Positions 35,281 to 47,348 of a DNA stretch of 64,000 bases are shown here, piece after piece. The notes under the pieces were generated by a model that made no database searches, was not told the origin of the DNA, and saw nothing but the letters and a program-made list of their open reading frames with translations. Each line of letters begins with the position of its first letter. Position 1 is the first letter of the stretch. This DNA is from Fennellomyces sp. T-0311. Its lineage: Eukaryota; Mucoromycota; Mucoromycetes; Mucorales; Lichtheimiaceae. A program made the position numbers and the translations under genes. The stretch spans positions 310,001 through 374,000 of the forward strand of contig JALLLT010000040.1 of assembly GCA_025266875.1 (NCBI GenBank), written 5' to 3'.

Positions 35281-36864
35281 ACAGTCCGTACCTAGAATAG
35301 TTCAAAAATTGCTACTTATTTATGAGAGGTAATAGATCTGCTCCTAAAGGTATTAGGCCTCTCCCTTGCGGTTCGAATGTTCCGTTACATTATTACTAAA
35401 GTATGATGAATTACATGCTTGAAAAAAATTATAGAAGTGAAAAAAAGCAGGTCGATGTAGTTAGAGGTGAAAGGTATGTAGCGGGGATGGCCACTGCCAT
35501 AGTTCCATTGAGAGCCTTGCAGGATCACATAGTTTATATATAGTATCTTTTTTTTTGGGGGGGGGGAGCGGTCGATTATGGGATGGTTCGGGGGTTGCTT
35601 GATGCACTGCTTTGCTCGTTGTGCAGAACCTACCTAGAATACTAGTATGTCGGAGCTGGGTGAATAGCCTATGTTGATCTGCAGGAGAAACTAATCCCGT
35701 TACACGTTCGGCATTGCTAGTTGCTGCTGCATGTCTGGATTCGCTTCGTGGGTTGTTATCTTGTGGTGAAGCAACCACACATGGTAATAATAATAATAAT
35801 AAAAGGTATTTTTTATCGGATAGCACATATCGGTTCAATATCATCACGAAGTGTACTTGCATAGTAGCTTGCCTACATGGGTTCAGAATTACACCGCACG
35901 AACGAATGGGATAAACTCAACAGAATATGGAATTAAGTTCATCCTCAAATCCGCATGATCAGAACAAAGGAAAGTATTCTATCGTCCTCTATCCGTTCAG
36001 GCAATTCTGAAGACGACACACCATCTAAACTGCCATCGTTGATTCAATATACAGGAAGATATAAAAGCATAGAGCGTTGCATTCAATAAAGCATATTTAA
36101 AACCTCAAAAGCACTTTTCTTTGTCTGATTTATTCTTTGTACCGTTTAATCCATCTCATATGCTGATATTTAAAAATGGAAAATTGGCAAGTACGAGTCC
36201 TTCTTTTTGAGTATAAACGTGCACAGCTTCTTTCTTAACTGCTGGGTTCCTTGTAAAAATATAAAAACAAGAACATACATTACATACTGGAAGATATACA
36301 ATAGTGGTAAGACTTGTACCCATTCTTGGCTTCATACATACCATAACATCCATCTAAATAGAGACATGTATGATTGGTATTATGAATCGGCCTGTTGATA
36401 CAATTTGGTAGAGATAATATGCTCCTTGACAAAAGGAATAAAAGTAAAAACTTTTAACTGAACGCGTCGTGTGTACGTAGATAGGCCATTCGAGACTTTG
36501 TTATACCAAACAACTCTGATCATCTCGTTAATAAATATGCAACAGAAACCATTGACAATAAGAGTAGGACTTAATTAGTGGTTAAAGATACCAATACAAA
36601 ATCTTCTCGTGTTTTTTCAAACCAAATGTTAATATGTATATGAAGTATGTACCATTTGATGAGTGTGGGACTTGATCGCGATCCTTTTATTTATTTATTT
36701 TTGTTATATTGAGATAAAGTATACATATGACAACTGAAAAAGAAAATCTCACGTCGTCCGAGACACGAGTTCGACTACGACTTCGTCATTGCCCCCGACC
36801 GAGTTTATCACGCTTTCTATTTCAAAGCACATATCAGCGTCTTTGTACGTATGGTTTACAAAAG
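35281..36864. other. Gene-poor stretch with relics of the C2H2 family
   Basis: At 36205-36250 (minus) a short remnant (AVKKEAVHVYTQKE) matches the SVKKEFVSVATQTE segment of the intact gene's first exon. At about 35338-35460 the plus-strand bases resemble 34647-34780 (shared stretches such as cttgcggt followed by aatgt, and gatgta-containing purine tracts), showing duplication at DNA level. A (taa)n run is at 35787-35801 and a poly-T/poly-G tract at 35548-35567. No intact gene was found. Confidence 0.4.
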
Positions 36865-37161
36865 TTAACTTGTACCGTTCATCAAATCTAACGGCTGTTC
36901 AGAATCGACACGCCTAAGCATATACTTGACATTGTTCCGGCCAGAACGTGAAGGTAATCGTTTGTTGTGCCTTTTATGTAGGTGCCTATATATGTGATTA
37001 CAGTTACATGCGTAACCACAGTTACGATATGGACAATGGGCGCGCAGCTCTATAGTTAGATTAGCATAGTTACGACTTGCAAAGAAGGACATGGTACTAA
37101 CCTTCATAAGAAAGGCGGAGAACTCGGATTCTCTCACCAGCCGCCAATGAATTACGGTCAT
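36865..37161 (-). CDS. Very short C2H2-finger gene or relic (third family member)
   Basis: Possible two-exon reading: 37138-37161 (ATG start, donor after CGGCTG as in the intact copy) and 36865-37047, giving 68 residues with one finger (HCPYRNC, then RHLHKRH, C-x4-C-x11-H-x4-H) and a basic C-terminal tail. The N-terminal exon is reduced to eight codons compared with 84 in the neighbouring copy, so this may be a truncated duplicate. The stop of the intact copy lies only 53 bp upstream of this ATG. Confidence 0.4.
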   Translation of the reverse strand: MTVIHWRLVRESEFSAFLMKVSTMSFFASRNYANLTIELRAHCPYRNCGYACNCNHIYRHLHKRHNKRLPSRSGRNNVKYMLRRVDSEQPLDLMNGTS

Positions 37162-37214
37162 TTTCTAATAGGTTGGTTTTTATACGTACGTTGTAAGATA
37201 TAAAATCTACCACA

Positions 37215-37804
37215 TCACAAATGCACTGTACCATTAAATTCAATTCTTATGCCCGAAGGAATCAAGAATTTGTGAGGTACACTTGTTAAACTCGGGAAAG
37301 CGGTGTCATGAACACGACGAATATGCGGATACAATCGCCCACGATACGTGCGAGATACATCGCAGCCTTCGTACGGGCAGTATTTTCGGCTTTGATTGTT
37401 GGCAGCTAAAAAAAAAGCTGAATTAGTGTAGGTTTTTGAGCATGCCTCGTATATGTATTACTTCTTATAGGCGGTTCCGTGGTCAATACAGGTTCCGACA
37501 CTTTTGATGACCAGGTTATGTACTACTATCAAGATCAGATGAAGTACTTACCAGCCGATGTACTCGCAGTGAAAGGTGCAACATGGGGAGATATATTATG
37601 ATTATCATTGATTATGACGGTTGCATTCTGTTGCGAATTGCTACTCGATCCTTGAAGGCGTACATCAACGTTTAGCACAGATGTTATCGGGGCAATAGGC
37701 TGGGTAATATAGGAACGTGTTTCCGTTTGCGTCGCCACACTCACAAACTCCTTCTTAACGGACTGTGTCCGGGACAGCAGCGGAATGCTGTTGAAGAAGA
37801 ACAT
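37215..37804 (-). CDS. Small single-finger C2H2 protein, intact founder of a local family
   Basis: 147 residues in two exons, 37552-37804 and 37215-37405, in phase. The N-terminal part is Ser/Thr/Asn-rich with VKKEFVSVATQTE near residue 18-30. The C-terminal exon holds one zinc finger (KYCPYEGC, then HIRRVH, C-x4-C-x12-H-x4-H), followed by a short tail PSGIRIEFNGT. One finger alone is unlikely to give high sequence specificity; dimerisation or protein binding is possible. Related intact and broken copies follow on the same strand at 36.9 kb and 34.4-35.3 kb, so the gene has multiplied locally. No other family is recognised. Confidence 0.65.
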
Positions 37805-38042
37805 TTTGAAAGGTGTGGGAAAGAGAGAGTGCCACTTTATGATGAAGCGAAACCTGCTCTCTTCTATATCGGTCAAAAGAAGCACGTGAAGGCTACGTAT
37901 GAACAGAGTCCTTCCAAAATGTACAAAACATAGTTTACGAGGAGAAGAATTGTGATGTTTATACTAGATCAAAGTGTGTGTGGCCAGCACAAAAGGAAAA
38001 TGGCAGATGAGAAAATGGATCTATTCAAAATGTGGTTCGCTA

Positions 38043-39317
38043 CTATGAGGAAGCCGCCGCAGCGAGCAATGGGGTATTGCCGGTCATATACTGCGTTAAA
38101 CAGCTATATCCGTCGTTGTCAAAGTTTTGCACGGGGCGACAACTGCACTGTTTGAACAGGAATTTGTTCGAGGGACAGTGGGTAAAGTAGTTGGCCACGC
38201 GGTAACCAATGTTTTCCCAGAACTGAACGTCGCTCTTCTCCAGGAAAAGCACTACACCCAGTGATTGAATGACTGGATCGCCCCTGATCATCCAAACGGT
38301 CAGGATCCATATCGCATACACCGATCGATCGCACTTACCATCGTTCATAGAAAATACCATTGCTTTGGTCAATAAAGTTGAAATAGCTTTGATACAGCGG
38401 ACCACGGAAGAAACGTACATCAGCAATCTAATCACGACATCAGTCAAGAGTTTCTTTACGGTTTTCCACGGACTGCTTACCTGGAAGTTGTTCCAGAAAT
38501 GACACCGGTTGAACCCCTGGGTATTCTTGTCAATCACAAAGCTCCACAGACTCTGATCATTGTCGGTATCTTGAACACCGTGCGGATGTTCTCCGGCAAA
38601 CTTGAGCATGGTGCCAAACAAGGAAGGGATCGTCTCCTCATACTCGTACAAGGCGATGGAGAACGAGACCTTTTTGTTATTGTCATGCATAAAAGCGATG
38701 GGATCAAACAAGACTGGACAAGGATATTCAGTGCCTGGTTCGAACCGCCAGATGTAATCCATATGGGCCAGCGCTGGATGCCGGAACATGAGGCCTGACA
38801 TGAATCGTGCCGCAAACCGATAGTCTTCGCTGTCACCGAAAATCGTTTCGTTCATGCGTTCCCGTGCTTGCCGGGCCAAGTCTCGGTCAGTCGAGTTGCT
38901 GTACCCGTACCATTTTGGCCCCAACTCGTCAAAGAACGCAACGTCTGCATTAGGTGCCATGGATTTTGCGAGATGTTTGAATTCATCGCTCAGCGTTTCG
39001 TCTGAAAAGATGATGTAAGGATAGCCTCGCGCGTGGTTGTGTGCATCTTGCAGCTGGCGAATGGTCTTGCGCAGATTGGCCAGGGATTCGGAATCGCCCT
39101 TGGTAAGAGTGACATGGGCAGCTCGAAAGTTGTCGTGAGGTTGTTGCAGCGGTACGGGATTCACGTAGGGTGGCCATTCTTCATAGGCAACCAGCGGTTG
39201 TCGCCGTCGATGATTCGGAATGAATGACCAAATGGCATAGCCAAAGCACAGTAGAAATGATAGGAGGGTTATGGTGCGCAAGCTGGTGCGTCGTTTAAAG
39301 GATTGTATGGATGCCAT
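38043..39317 (-). CDS. KTR/MNT1-type alpha-1,2-mannosyltransferase (GT15)
   Basis: Golgi type II membrane enzyme that adds alpha-1,2-mannose to O- and N-glycans from GDP-mannose. 388 residues in three exons, 38481-39317, 38339-38427 and 38043-38283. A cytosolic basic tail leads to a TM anchor (TITLLSFLLCFGYAIWSF, residues 15-32) and a short stem. The catalytic domain shows family blocks: RGYPYIIFSDETLSDEF, FGPKWYG-like GPKWYGYS, RFMSGLMFRHPAL, YIWRFEPGTEYPCPVLFDPIAFM (with the Tyr-Trp-Arg-Glu core), CHFWNNFQ, FRGPLYQSYFNFIDQSNGIFYERWGDPV, and a Cys-rich C-terminus. The unspliced frame happens to stay open through both introns, so automated calls may miss the introns. Confidence 0.93.
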   Translation of the reverse strand: MASIQSFKRRTSLRTITLLSFLLCFGYAIWSFIPNHRRRQPLVAYEEWPPYVNPVPLQQPHDNFRAAHVTLTKGDSESLANLRKTIRQLQDAHNHARGYPYIIFSDETLSDEFKHLAKSMAPNADVAFFDELGPKWYGYSNSTDRDLARQARERMNETIFGDSEDYRFAARFMSGLMFRHPALAHMDYIWRFEPGTEYPCPVLFDPIAFMHDNNKKVSFSIALYEYEETIPSLFGTMLKFAGEHPHGVQDTDNDQSLWSFVIDKNTQGFNRCHFWNNFQVSSPWKTVKKLLTDVVIRLLMYVSSVVRCIKAISTLLTKAMVFSMNDGKCDRSVYAIWILTVWMIRGDPVIQSLGVVLFLEKSDVQFWENIGYRVANYFTHCPSNKFLFKQCSCRPVQNFDNDGYSCLTQYMTGNTPLLAAAASS

Positions 39318-39432
39318 GAGCAGAATGCTCGAATATATTTATATGGAAGCACAGAATAATTCACAGAAAAACGATCGACGGCCACTCCCGCTTTTGACAC
39401 CCATATATGGTGATATTCTCTTTTTTATTGTT

Positions 39433-42400
39433 TTATATTCCATTGGCAGTGCTTGACGCCGCCTTGCTGCTCTGGAACATGATGGTCTCGGCCTGCAGTC
39501 GCATCACATCTCGCAGCTCCAGGAACAGTTGGTCGTTGAGCATGGCTGTTGGCACTTGCACCGGAGGAGTGGTAAACATGCGTTGGATATGATTGACCTG
39601 GCTTTTAAATTCGTTCAGGGCCGCTCGTTCTTGTCCCACCTCGTTGCTCCGATGGCCGATCTACAAAAAAACAATGGTAGTCAATCAACCTCTGCAACTT
39701 ACTTTTGATCATCACCCAATTTTTACCTCGTTGAGCAACAAATCGAGCGAAGCACACCATTCGTGCGCATTCACCATGACAATCGCGCTGCGACAGGCAA
39801 ACAGATATTGCAGTAGCGATAGAAACAGGTTCCAGACCGACAGTCCAATGTTGCCAGCCACACCCAAGGTCTCAGGATCAATTCGGCTAAGCAACCGTCT
39901 CATCGCTGGCCACAGAGACATCCAGAACGTGGGTCGAGTATCCTCGCATCGCAGCATCAAAAGCACCCATGCCTTGATGATAAGAAAGCTCAACACGATC
40001 GACTCGCCGGCAGGACTGTATGAAAAGTTAATGTCGGGGGTATCAAAATCAATGGGAATCGAGTTGAGCGTTTGCACAAGCAATTCAATGATGGTGTCTT
40101 CGAATTCCGCGAGGAGCAATGATGATGCGGGCTCACGCAAAACAGCTAGCAGGAACCAGCTCAGGAAACGTAGACAATGTCGCGTCTCGTCGAGTTTCTG
40201 TAACCCGAATACCCGGTATACGTTACTGTTGTCGTCAGCACACAACGTGACAATGAGCTCGGCAACCGTGTTGTATGTCTTGAAATCCTTTTTGGTGAAC
40301 TGCTGCGATGCAGGTGGCAGTTTGAGGAACGATACCAATGGTTCCAATAAGGATCCAAGGCTAGCGTCAAAGTAACGTGTGCGTCGGTAAGGTGTTGTTG
40401 CCGTAGGTTGCTCACCAGGGAGCGATTGTTCCACCGTGGCAAACCAATTTCCATACTCTGGCTTGCTGTCCCACAGTATCAGTTCAAGAAGAACCAACAT
40501 CGTGTCTTTGTGAAGTTTGGATCTTGAGTTCAAACCGTTCCTGACTTCTTCAACGATGATTTGCGCAAATACATTGTCTGGTAGAGCACCAGGTATACTA
40601 ATGATCACGGTGTATGACGCAAGAAGCTTGACCACGCTTTCGGCATTGATCGTGCAGCTTTGGATCCCGTGACGAAATAGATTTTGTACTTGCGGCAATA
40701 GGATCTGCAGAAGCGTATTAGTATGTGCTTCCTTTAGTAGAGCGAGAGAGGAAACAACTTACTGCATAATGATATGGATGCTCCTTCAAAAGGATTGCCG
40801 ACATTGTGAACAAGGGATTGATGTCCCATTCAGGCCGTCTCCACCCCATTGTATGCTTAGTAAGGGTATTGAGGAACACAGCATAATCTAAGGTGTATGC
40901 TTGTTAGTTGGCCATCGCTGTCTTTCGCAGGCGAGCACTTACCGTTCAATATGGATTCAGAGTACGGGTGAGAATGAACAGTTTCAACGTAGCGACACAT
41001 GTTGTACAAGACTGTGGAAAACGCCTTGCGTTCCATTTGTTGTTTCATCAACTTATCCAGCACATCACGCACTGGCTGATCACGCAGATACACCACCTCG
41101 CGCATATCTTCATCTGGGACGATATCATCAGGGTCAATCACCGTTCGCAAGACAAAGAACAAGTCTACATCACGGTTGTTTGAATCCGACACGGTTTGAT
41201 TCTAAAATACATGTTAATTTTCGTCATTGAACACACCTTAAGGTTTACCTTAAACATCAGGACAAAAAGACCGGCAACAGCAAACCGGAGAAACGCACTC
41301 TTTAAAAACTCTTTGGCTTTCAAAAACACCGGTTCGTTCATCTTGGTGCCCAACTTGGTCATCAACTTGCCCAGAGCCATGATTTGCTTTGACAGCACCA
41401 TGGCTGTCAAATGATCCGAGCGGCGCAAAAGACACTTGAGGATTTCCAGAATCAAAAGTTTGTTTTCCTCGCTAATCTCTTTGGTAAGCAGTTCAATGAT
41501 CTGTTTCATACAGTTCACGATACTATGTTCAAACTCGCGTTCCAGTATATTGTGCTATCATCCTAATAAGTACATTTGATATGTCCCTCTCACCCAAAAA
41601 AGCAACTTACCTTGTACATGACAATCAAGATGGTTTCCAGCCAAGTCTTGAGCATCATATGGTTGAGCATGGTAACGTCCACACCAGAGTTAAACAGCTT
41701 TAGTACGACATCGATGAAATGAACACCGGGGCTACTGTTTTCTGCCAATTCCACCCGGTTTCGTTCCAAAACATCAGGTGCCATAGATGCAACTGTTTCT
41801 GCCGGCAAAGGAGCAAAACTATCCATGATCTTTTTTAAACCACGAGAAGTTGCAATCAGAAACGCACTTTGCAATGGATTGGCAGGGTCGTACGTCATAC
41901 TGCCAAAGGTGACAACCCATTCACCCGATGTGACATAGCGACGACAATCATTGAACCCCATGGAATCCACCAGAATATACTTGAGTCGTGAGATTTGAAC
42001 CGTGTCAACAGGTAAATGACTTCCCAACATTTGCAACGCAAGCGTGAGCATCAAAACTCGGGCATTCTCGCTTTCAACCAGCAAATGATCATCCTGTTCG
42101 TTCCTTTCTTCTTCATTATCGTCTTGGTGTCTCGGGTTGGATGATGATGATCGCATGTATCGTTCGAGAATATCCACAGATTGGGTGTCGGCTTTGTCAG
42201 ATTGTTTGGCTTCTAGGGCTTCGAGTAAAGATTCCCATTGGATCACTTGCCAATCGGGAAAGAGTGCGTTCAGTTGGATCATGAGCTTGATTACTGATGT
42301 TCGTTGACGGTCCGTGGCGGTGAGGAAATAGGCTTCCCAACAACGGAATGCCGAACGCAAATGCAAGGTGCCGAATGTACGAATCAATCCAAATGCTTTG

Positions 42401-45400
42401 GATCGGACGTATTCCTCCTTGTCCCATAGACTGCATACAAAATAACTGAACACTGGCCCAAGATACGACAGCATCGGAAGCCATTTGGTTTGGAATGCGG
42501 CATCCATTTTGGTAAACAGACCGTACAGGTTATCTAGTCCTTGATAACGGATTTCCCAGTTCTGATCTTCGAATATATGGAACACACATGCATGAAAATG
42601 TCGTGGGTCGTTGCTCATAAGCTTCATGAGAAGGCTGAGATTGATGTCGCTCAGGTTATCGTATAGTGGTGGCAAGGTTTCCCAGATGCTATATGATGCT
42701 ATTAGTTTGCTTTTTTTTAGATTATAGAGGCCACGTACGCTGGCGTGAGTGCAGATGCACATTGGCCCACGAAATCGGATTTGTTGCTGATACCAAAACC
42801 CCAATGAACCAACGCATAAAACATCTTAATCACGTCGGCACGTATATTGAGCTGGTCGAATTGGAGATACTCCAACATGCACTTGATCACCGACGTATTT
42901 TCGTCGATTTGCATTGGCTGCGTATTATCAGCATGCGTCGATGCACGTTTATTATGTCTACCATCATCCATTTTAAGTCTTGTTCGCGCCATTCAGAATA
43001 CAAAACTTACGTTAGCTGTGCCACGTGGTCACCAAAGTAAGGCACAATATCCAATTCGGCTATGTTTCCCAATGGACAATTGTACGCGAAGCATGCCAGT
43101 GCAGCGCTGTACTTGATGAACGCTTGCGCGCTATTTTTCAATCTGTTAAATTGGGAAGGTCAACCGAGCATATCAAACCTACCTAGCCAGCCGTTCCATT
43201 GACAGATCCTGATCATTCTCCTTGGATCGAAGTGACTCCAACGCGATTTCGTTCAAGTATCCGATCACATCGATAATGACAGCACGAGATGTGCTCACAT
43301 TCAACACATTGACGGCTTGAAACCACAGCAACTCCACGAACTTGGCAGTGGTGCATATGGATGCACGTGCAAGGACCAAATGACGGGCAATTTTGGCGAT
43401 AGATGTGGAAGGAATACCAGTACCTGCATGCATCACCAAAGCTAGCCATCGAATGCCACGCTCAACACTAGCCGTATCACCTGCAGCAAACAATGCAGTA
43501 ATAACATCAAACGCATGACTAGGATCGCCTGCTGCTGCTGCTGCTGTTGCTGCTGTTGACTTGCCAGCTGCCGTGGTTGACTTTGGTACAGTCACCTTGG
43601 ATGAACACAGTTTCGCCAAATTACGTATATCCGCAGGCTCCTTTTTCTTGAGCACACCTTGATTCTCCGTCTCATCATATGCCTTATCGAGCCAGCGTTG
43701 GAGAACTGAATCCAGGGCCGAGAATGCCAAACCACATGTCTTGAGTTTCAGGATATAGCCGACAAACTCTTCGAACCGTTGGGCCGTGCCTCCTTGTTGA
43801 TCTTGGCTATCAATCCATGGAGGAGACTCTTCCCGCTTTCCTTCGACTATACGTTCAATGATATCAAAGAGCATCGATGCGTATGCCTTGGGATCCATTT
43901 CATGCACCATTGCCATCCAACGCACCAGGTATCGATCGCGCAAGGCGCCGCGTGTAGTGACATACACACTGCCTGCACCACTGCTCATTCCCATTGCAAA
44001 TGTCACGCTTTGTCTGCTTTTGTCGGCACCTTTCATTCGTGACATCATTGCTGCTTGTGCCGCTTGAGCCCATCGACTGTTCTTGACACCGGGCATCCTG
44101 CCAGTTCCATGATCACCTGTGTATTCGGCATGCAGCGTAGACAGCTTTTCGTCTTCTTGAAATATCCATGACAAGATGGCTTGGATGAGTCGCTCGCACG
44201 TGTATCGAGAAATGAACGGATCGGGCCAGCAACGTCGCACCAGCAACAGCATGCCACATTCGTTGATTGTGATATCGATATCATCGAGACACGCTTCAAT
44301 AGCATCCACAAGGGTTTCAACTGTCGGCAGACAATCGATTGCATAAGGTACTGGGAAAATGCAGGGAACAGGCTTGTCTCCTGCCAAGGTAAACAACATG
44401 TGTGTGCCATCCTGTCGTTCAAACAACCCCAGATTCCGCATATGTTGCAACAGAATCTTGGCCGTGTGTTGGCTCTTGATTCGCAAATTATCCATCAACC
44501 AATCCAGCATGGCATCGCGATCGATGATTTCTTGCGGCACACCACCATCCCATGTATCGTCGTTTTCCCACATTGGTTCTACCTGCAAAAACTCTTGCTT
44601 TGTCGTGGCAATTCCGGATTTCATCATAGCGCAAACATGGGACAAGTACTCTTCCTTGCTAAGCACGCATTCTTCCACGCGATGTTGACGACTGCTATAG
44701 AAGCTGGCCAAAAACCTGGATGTAGGACAACTGCCTGATTTGATATACTTTAAGCACAAGTTGAGTGCGGTACGTAGTGCCGGGGATGCACTTGAGATCC
44801 GCGTTATTCCCTCATCTTGATCTTCTTGTGGCACCAGTAATGGATCATCGGATACTTGACTAATCAACAAGCAGCCTGATGCAATACCGCATTGCAGAAT
44901 GTTGTCTTGCAGTAACAGCACATTGAGGATCACTCCGACTTCCTCAAAGCTCCGATGTGTCAAATCGCTTTCGGAGGACGGGAACATGTCGCCATAGTGA
45001 TTGCGTAGTCCATCGCATAAAGCACTCTCGGAGATCTTGGTATGGCTCTCCAAAAGAGGCTGGTACGGATGGCATCGCTGGATGGTCGATGCTTGATGCT
45101 TGAATCCACCCTGTCTTTCGGCTTCAGCCAGACACTCTGGATGAACAAATCGATTGCATGTCGAACAACGATATCCTTGATGAGAAATACCCCATAACGG
45201 TAAACAGCATGATGCGCATAGCATCAAGGTGTACAGGTTGACAAGCAGAAACTGGTGCCCAAAAAACTGGATGATTGCCGGTGACGAACTGCTTGTAGCA
45301 ATGCTGGTATCGCAACAGAACCGCGGTTGCGGTGGAATCGTGCAGAATTGAGGACTGACGACTTTCTGGATGCCACCTTCCTTGACGTACAACATGATAT

Positions 45401-47201
45401 CCAAGTCATTGTTGGAGAGACACCCGTAATGAAGACTGCATTTGCATTGATAGCATCGCAAGCCGTAGCCTTTGATGATCTTGTAACATTCCATGCAATA
45501 AGCCCCATTCATATCATCGTGCACGACCGTATTGAAAGCTTGGATTCCGGTTGACATGCGTTGGACTTGGAGCGTGAGTTCTTCCGCCTGATGCTTGTAC
45601 TCTGCAAACATATGCGGGTACCAGATATGGTATTCACAATTGCCTGACGGCGCGACATCTTCATCGGCCGGGTCATCGTTGAGTGGCGAAGGTGATGATG
45701 TGCCCACACCGAGCAATCCACTCCGATACTTCCGGTTGATACCGTTGTATGGCGTGCCGTTGCCCATCATATTGTCAAGAAACGTTGGATCATTTTGATG
45801 CCGTTCTTCCTCAAAGTTCTGTTGCTCCATGGCCTTCTCGAGCACTTCCAACTCTGCATCAGAGCCCAATTCGGGAAGTGCTTCGGCAACAACCACGTGG
45901 CCGGTGCTGATGTTGTAGTAATGGAAAAGGATCTGACATGCCTTGAACCTGACATCCGGTTGGCTGTGTGAGATGACGCGCAACAGATCGAGGTAAAAGT
46001 CTGGTTTTTGATTGATCATGAAGCATACTGCGCGGTGGAAGTTGTAGATGGAGTAGGACTGGTGCGGAAGAGTGAATGCGAGGGGTTCGGCTAGACGGGA
46101 TGATGATAGATAAGGATCGAGGTATTGGATCATGAAGAACAAGAGCGGTGTAAACAATGCATTGATCGGGTCGGGCTCCGATAATTGTTGGTGTTGTTGG
46201 CGAGGTGATGAGGGGGATAGGCGTGTGTCAATGGTAAGGTGCGAAGAGCGTGGACCTCTGGTATTGTCGTCGTCGGCAGGACTTTGGATATTGATGGTGG
46301 GTGCAGTCGTATGTCGTGCTGCGTTTACTGCATGTTATTAAGTGCCTCTTTGTGTATATATGGGCGCAATTACCTTGTGTATGCCGATTTTCCGTATTCG
46401 CTTTTATCTCGTTGCACTGAGACAATCGAGGGATGAGGACGTCGAGATAGAACGCTAGCAGTTTGCCCAGCAACGGGCCGTTGTGAAACGAGTCAAATGC
46501 CGGTAACATGGCTGTTCCGATCATCGACAGCAACGTTGGGTCGTTGCACAGTGTAACAAGGACCGTGGCAACATCGACCAGAATGGATTGCATGCTGTAC
46601 GGTGGTCTAGAGGGACGCACGTTTGTTGTACTGTAACGACTGTCGTTGAGTACCAAATCATCGAGGGTAGCCAGGATATTATCGAACGAAGACGTCTTTT
46701 GGTCCGTATCGAACGCGAGTGTTTGCGGCGAAGTAGCAATGATGGGCGAATTGCCTTGCGAAGAAGCTGGCGATAAACGCGGATCTCTAAGTCAAAAGGA
46801 TAAGTTGCGTGGTTGCCCCCTCCCAACAAACGCTGTATGTATTACCGGTGAATCAGTATTTCAGGGCCCAACCCACTTTTTTCGCATAAAGTCAGGGCGG
46901 TTCGCAGCTGCAACAATAGATCCACCACTTCTTCGTTATCATAGGACGTACTCGGATCCATGGACCGACACGCTTCAGCCAAATGCGTCAATGCCGTGGG
47001 TGGTCGTCGTCGTTTGTTGATTTTGTTTAAAATGTGGCGAATCATGTTTCGATATTCATCCAACTTTGGCGATTGTTGTTGCGTATAGGTGCTCGTGGCA
47101 TTGCCATAGAGCGAAGTGGATGGCTCACTTTCTTCATGGTGTTCCGAGGGCGAAGGAGGAGATTGAGCAATGCTAATGACGGTCGCGGTGGGATTCGCCA
47201 T
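39433..47201 (-). CDS. Giant helical-repeat protein with two C1-like zinc fingers; possible UNC79/UNC80-type channel-complex scaffold
   Basis: 2,419 residues in 11 exons: 46846-47201, 46374-46786, 43183-46327, 43011-43142, 42739-42978, 41611-42688, 41249-41554, 40943-41201, 40763-40887, 39727-40704 and 39433-39660. All phases agree and the sum is divisible by three. The bulk is alpha-helical repeat of HEAT/ARM character (for example LLRVISHSQPDVRFKACQIL, DQNWEIRYQGLDNLYGLF). Two C1-like fingers lie at about residues 530-560 (YCMECYKIIKGYGLRCYQCK) and 625-670 (MLCASCCLPLWG, GYRCSTCNRFVHPEC). Low-complexity linkers (Ser, polyAla/Thr near 43530) interrupt it. Size, helical architecture and layout suggest the UNC79/UNC80 scaffolds of NALCN-type channels, whose fungal relative is Cch1. 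That is inference; another large fungal scaffold remains possible. Same strand as Sec31, 147 bp downstream of it. Confidence 0.75.
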
Positions 47202-47348
47202 TAAAAAGAAGAGAAGAGAGCTGTCAAGCTAGCCTATTCAACGCACACAAAAAGAACAAGTCGGAGCATTTTGAACGTGTATGGTTGCACACAGCATTGG
47301 GAAAGAAGGCATACAACTTTGTATATTTCGAATTATTACATATGATCT

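Noticed and set aside
39593..40375. 260-codon plus-strand frame opposite the giant gene
   Set aside because: Shadow of exon 10 of the giant gene, Ser/Arg-rich with no domain.
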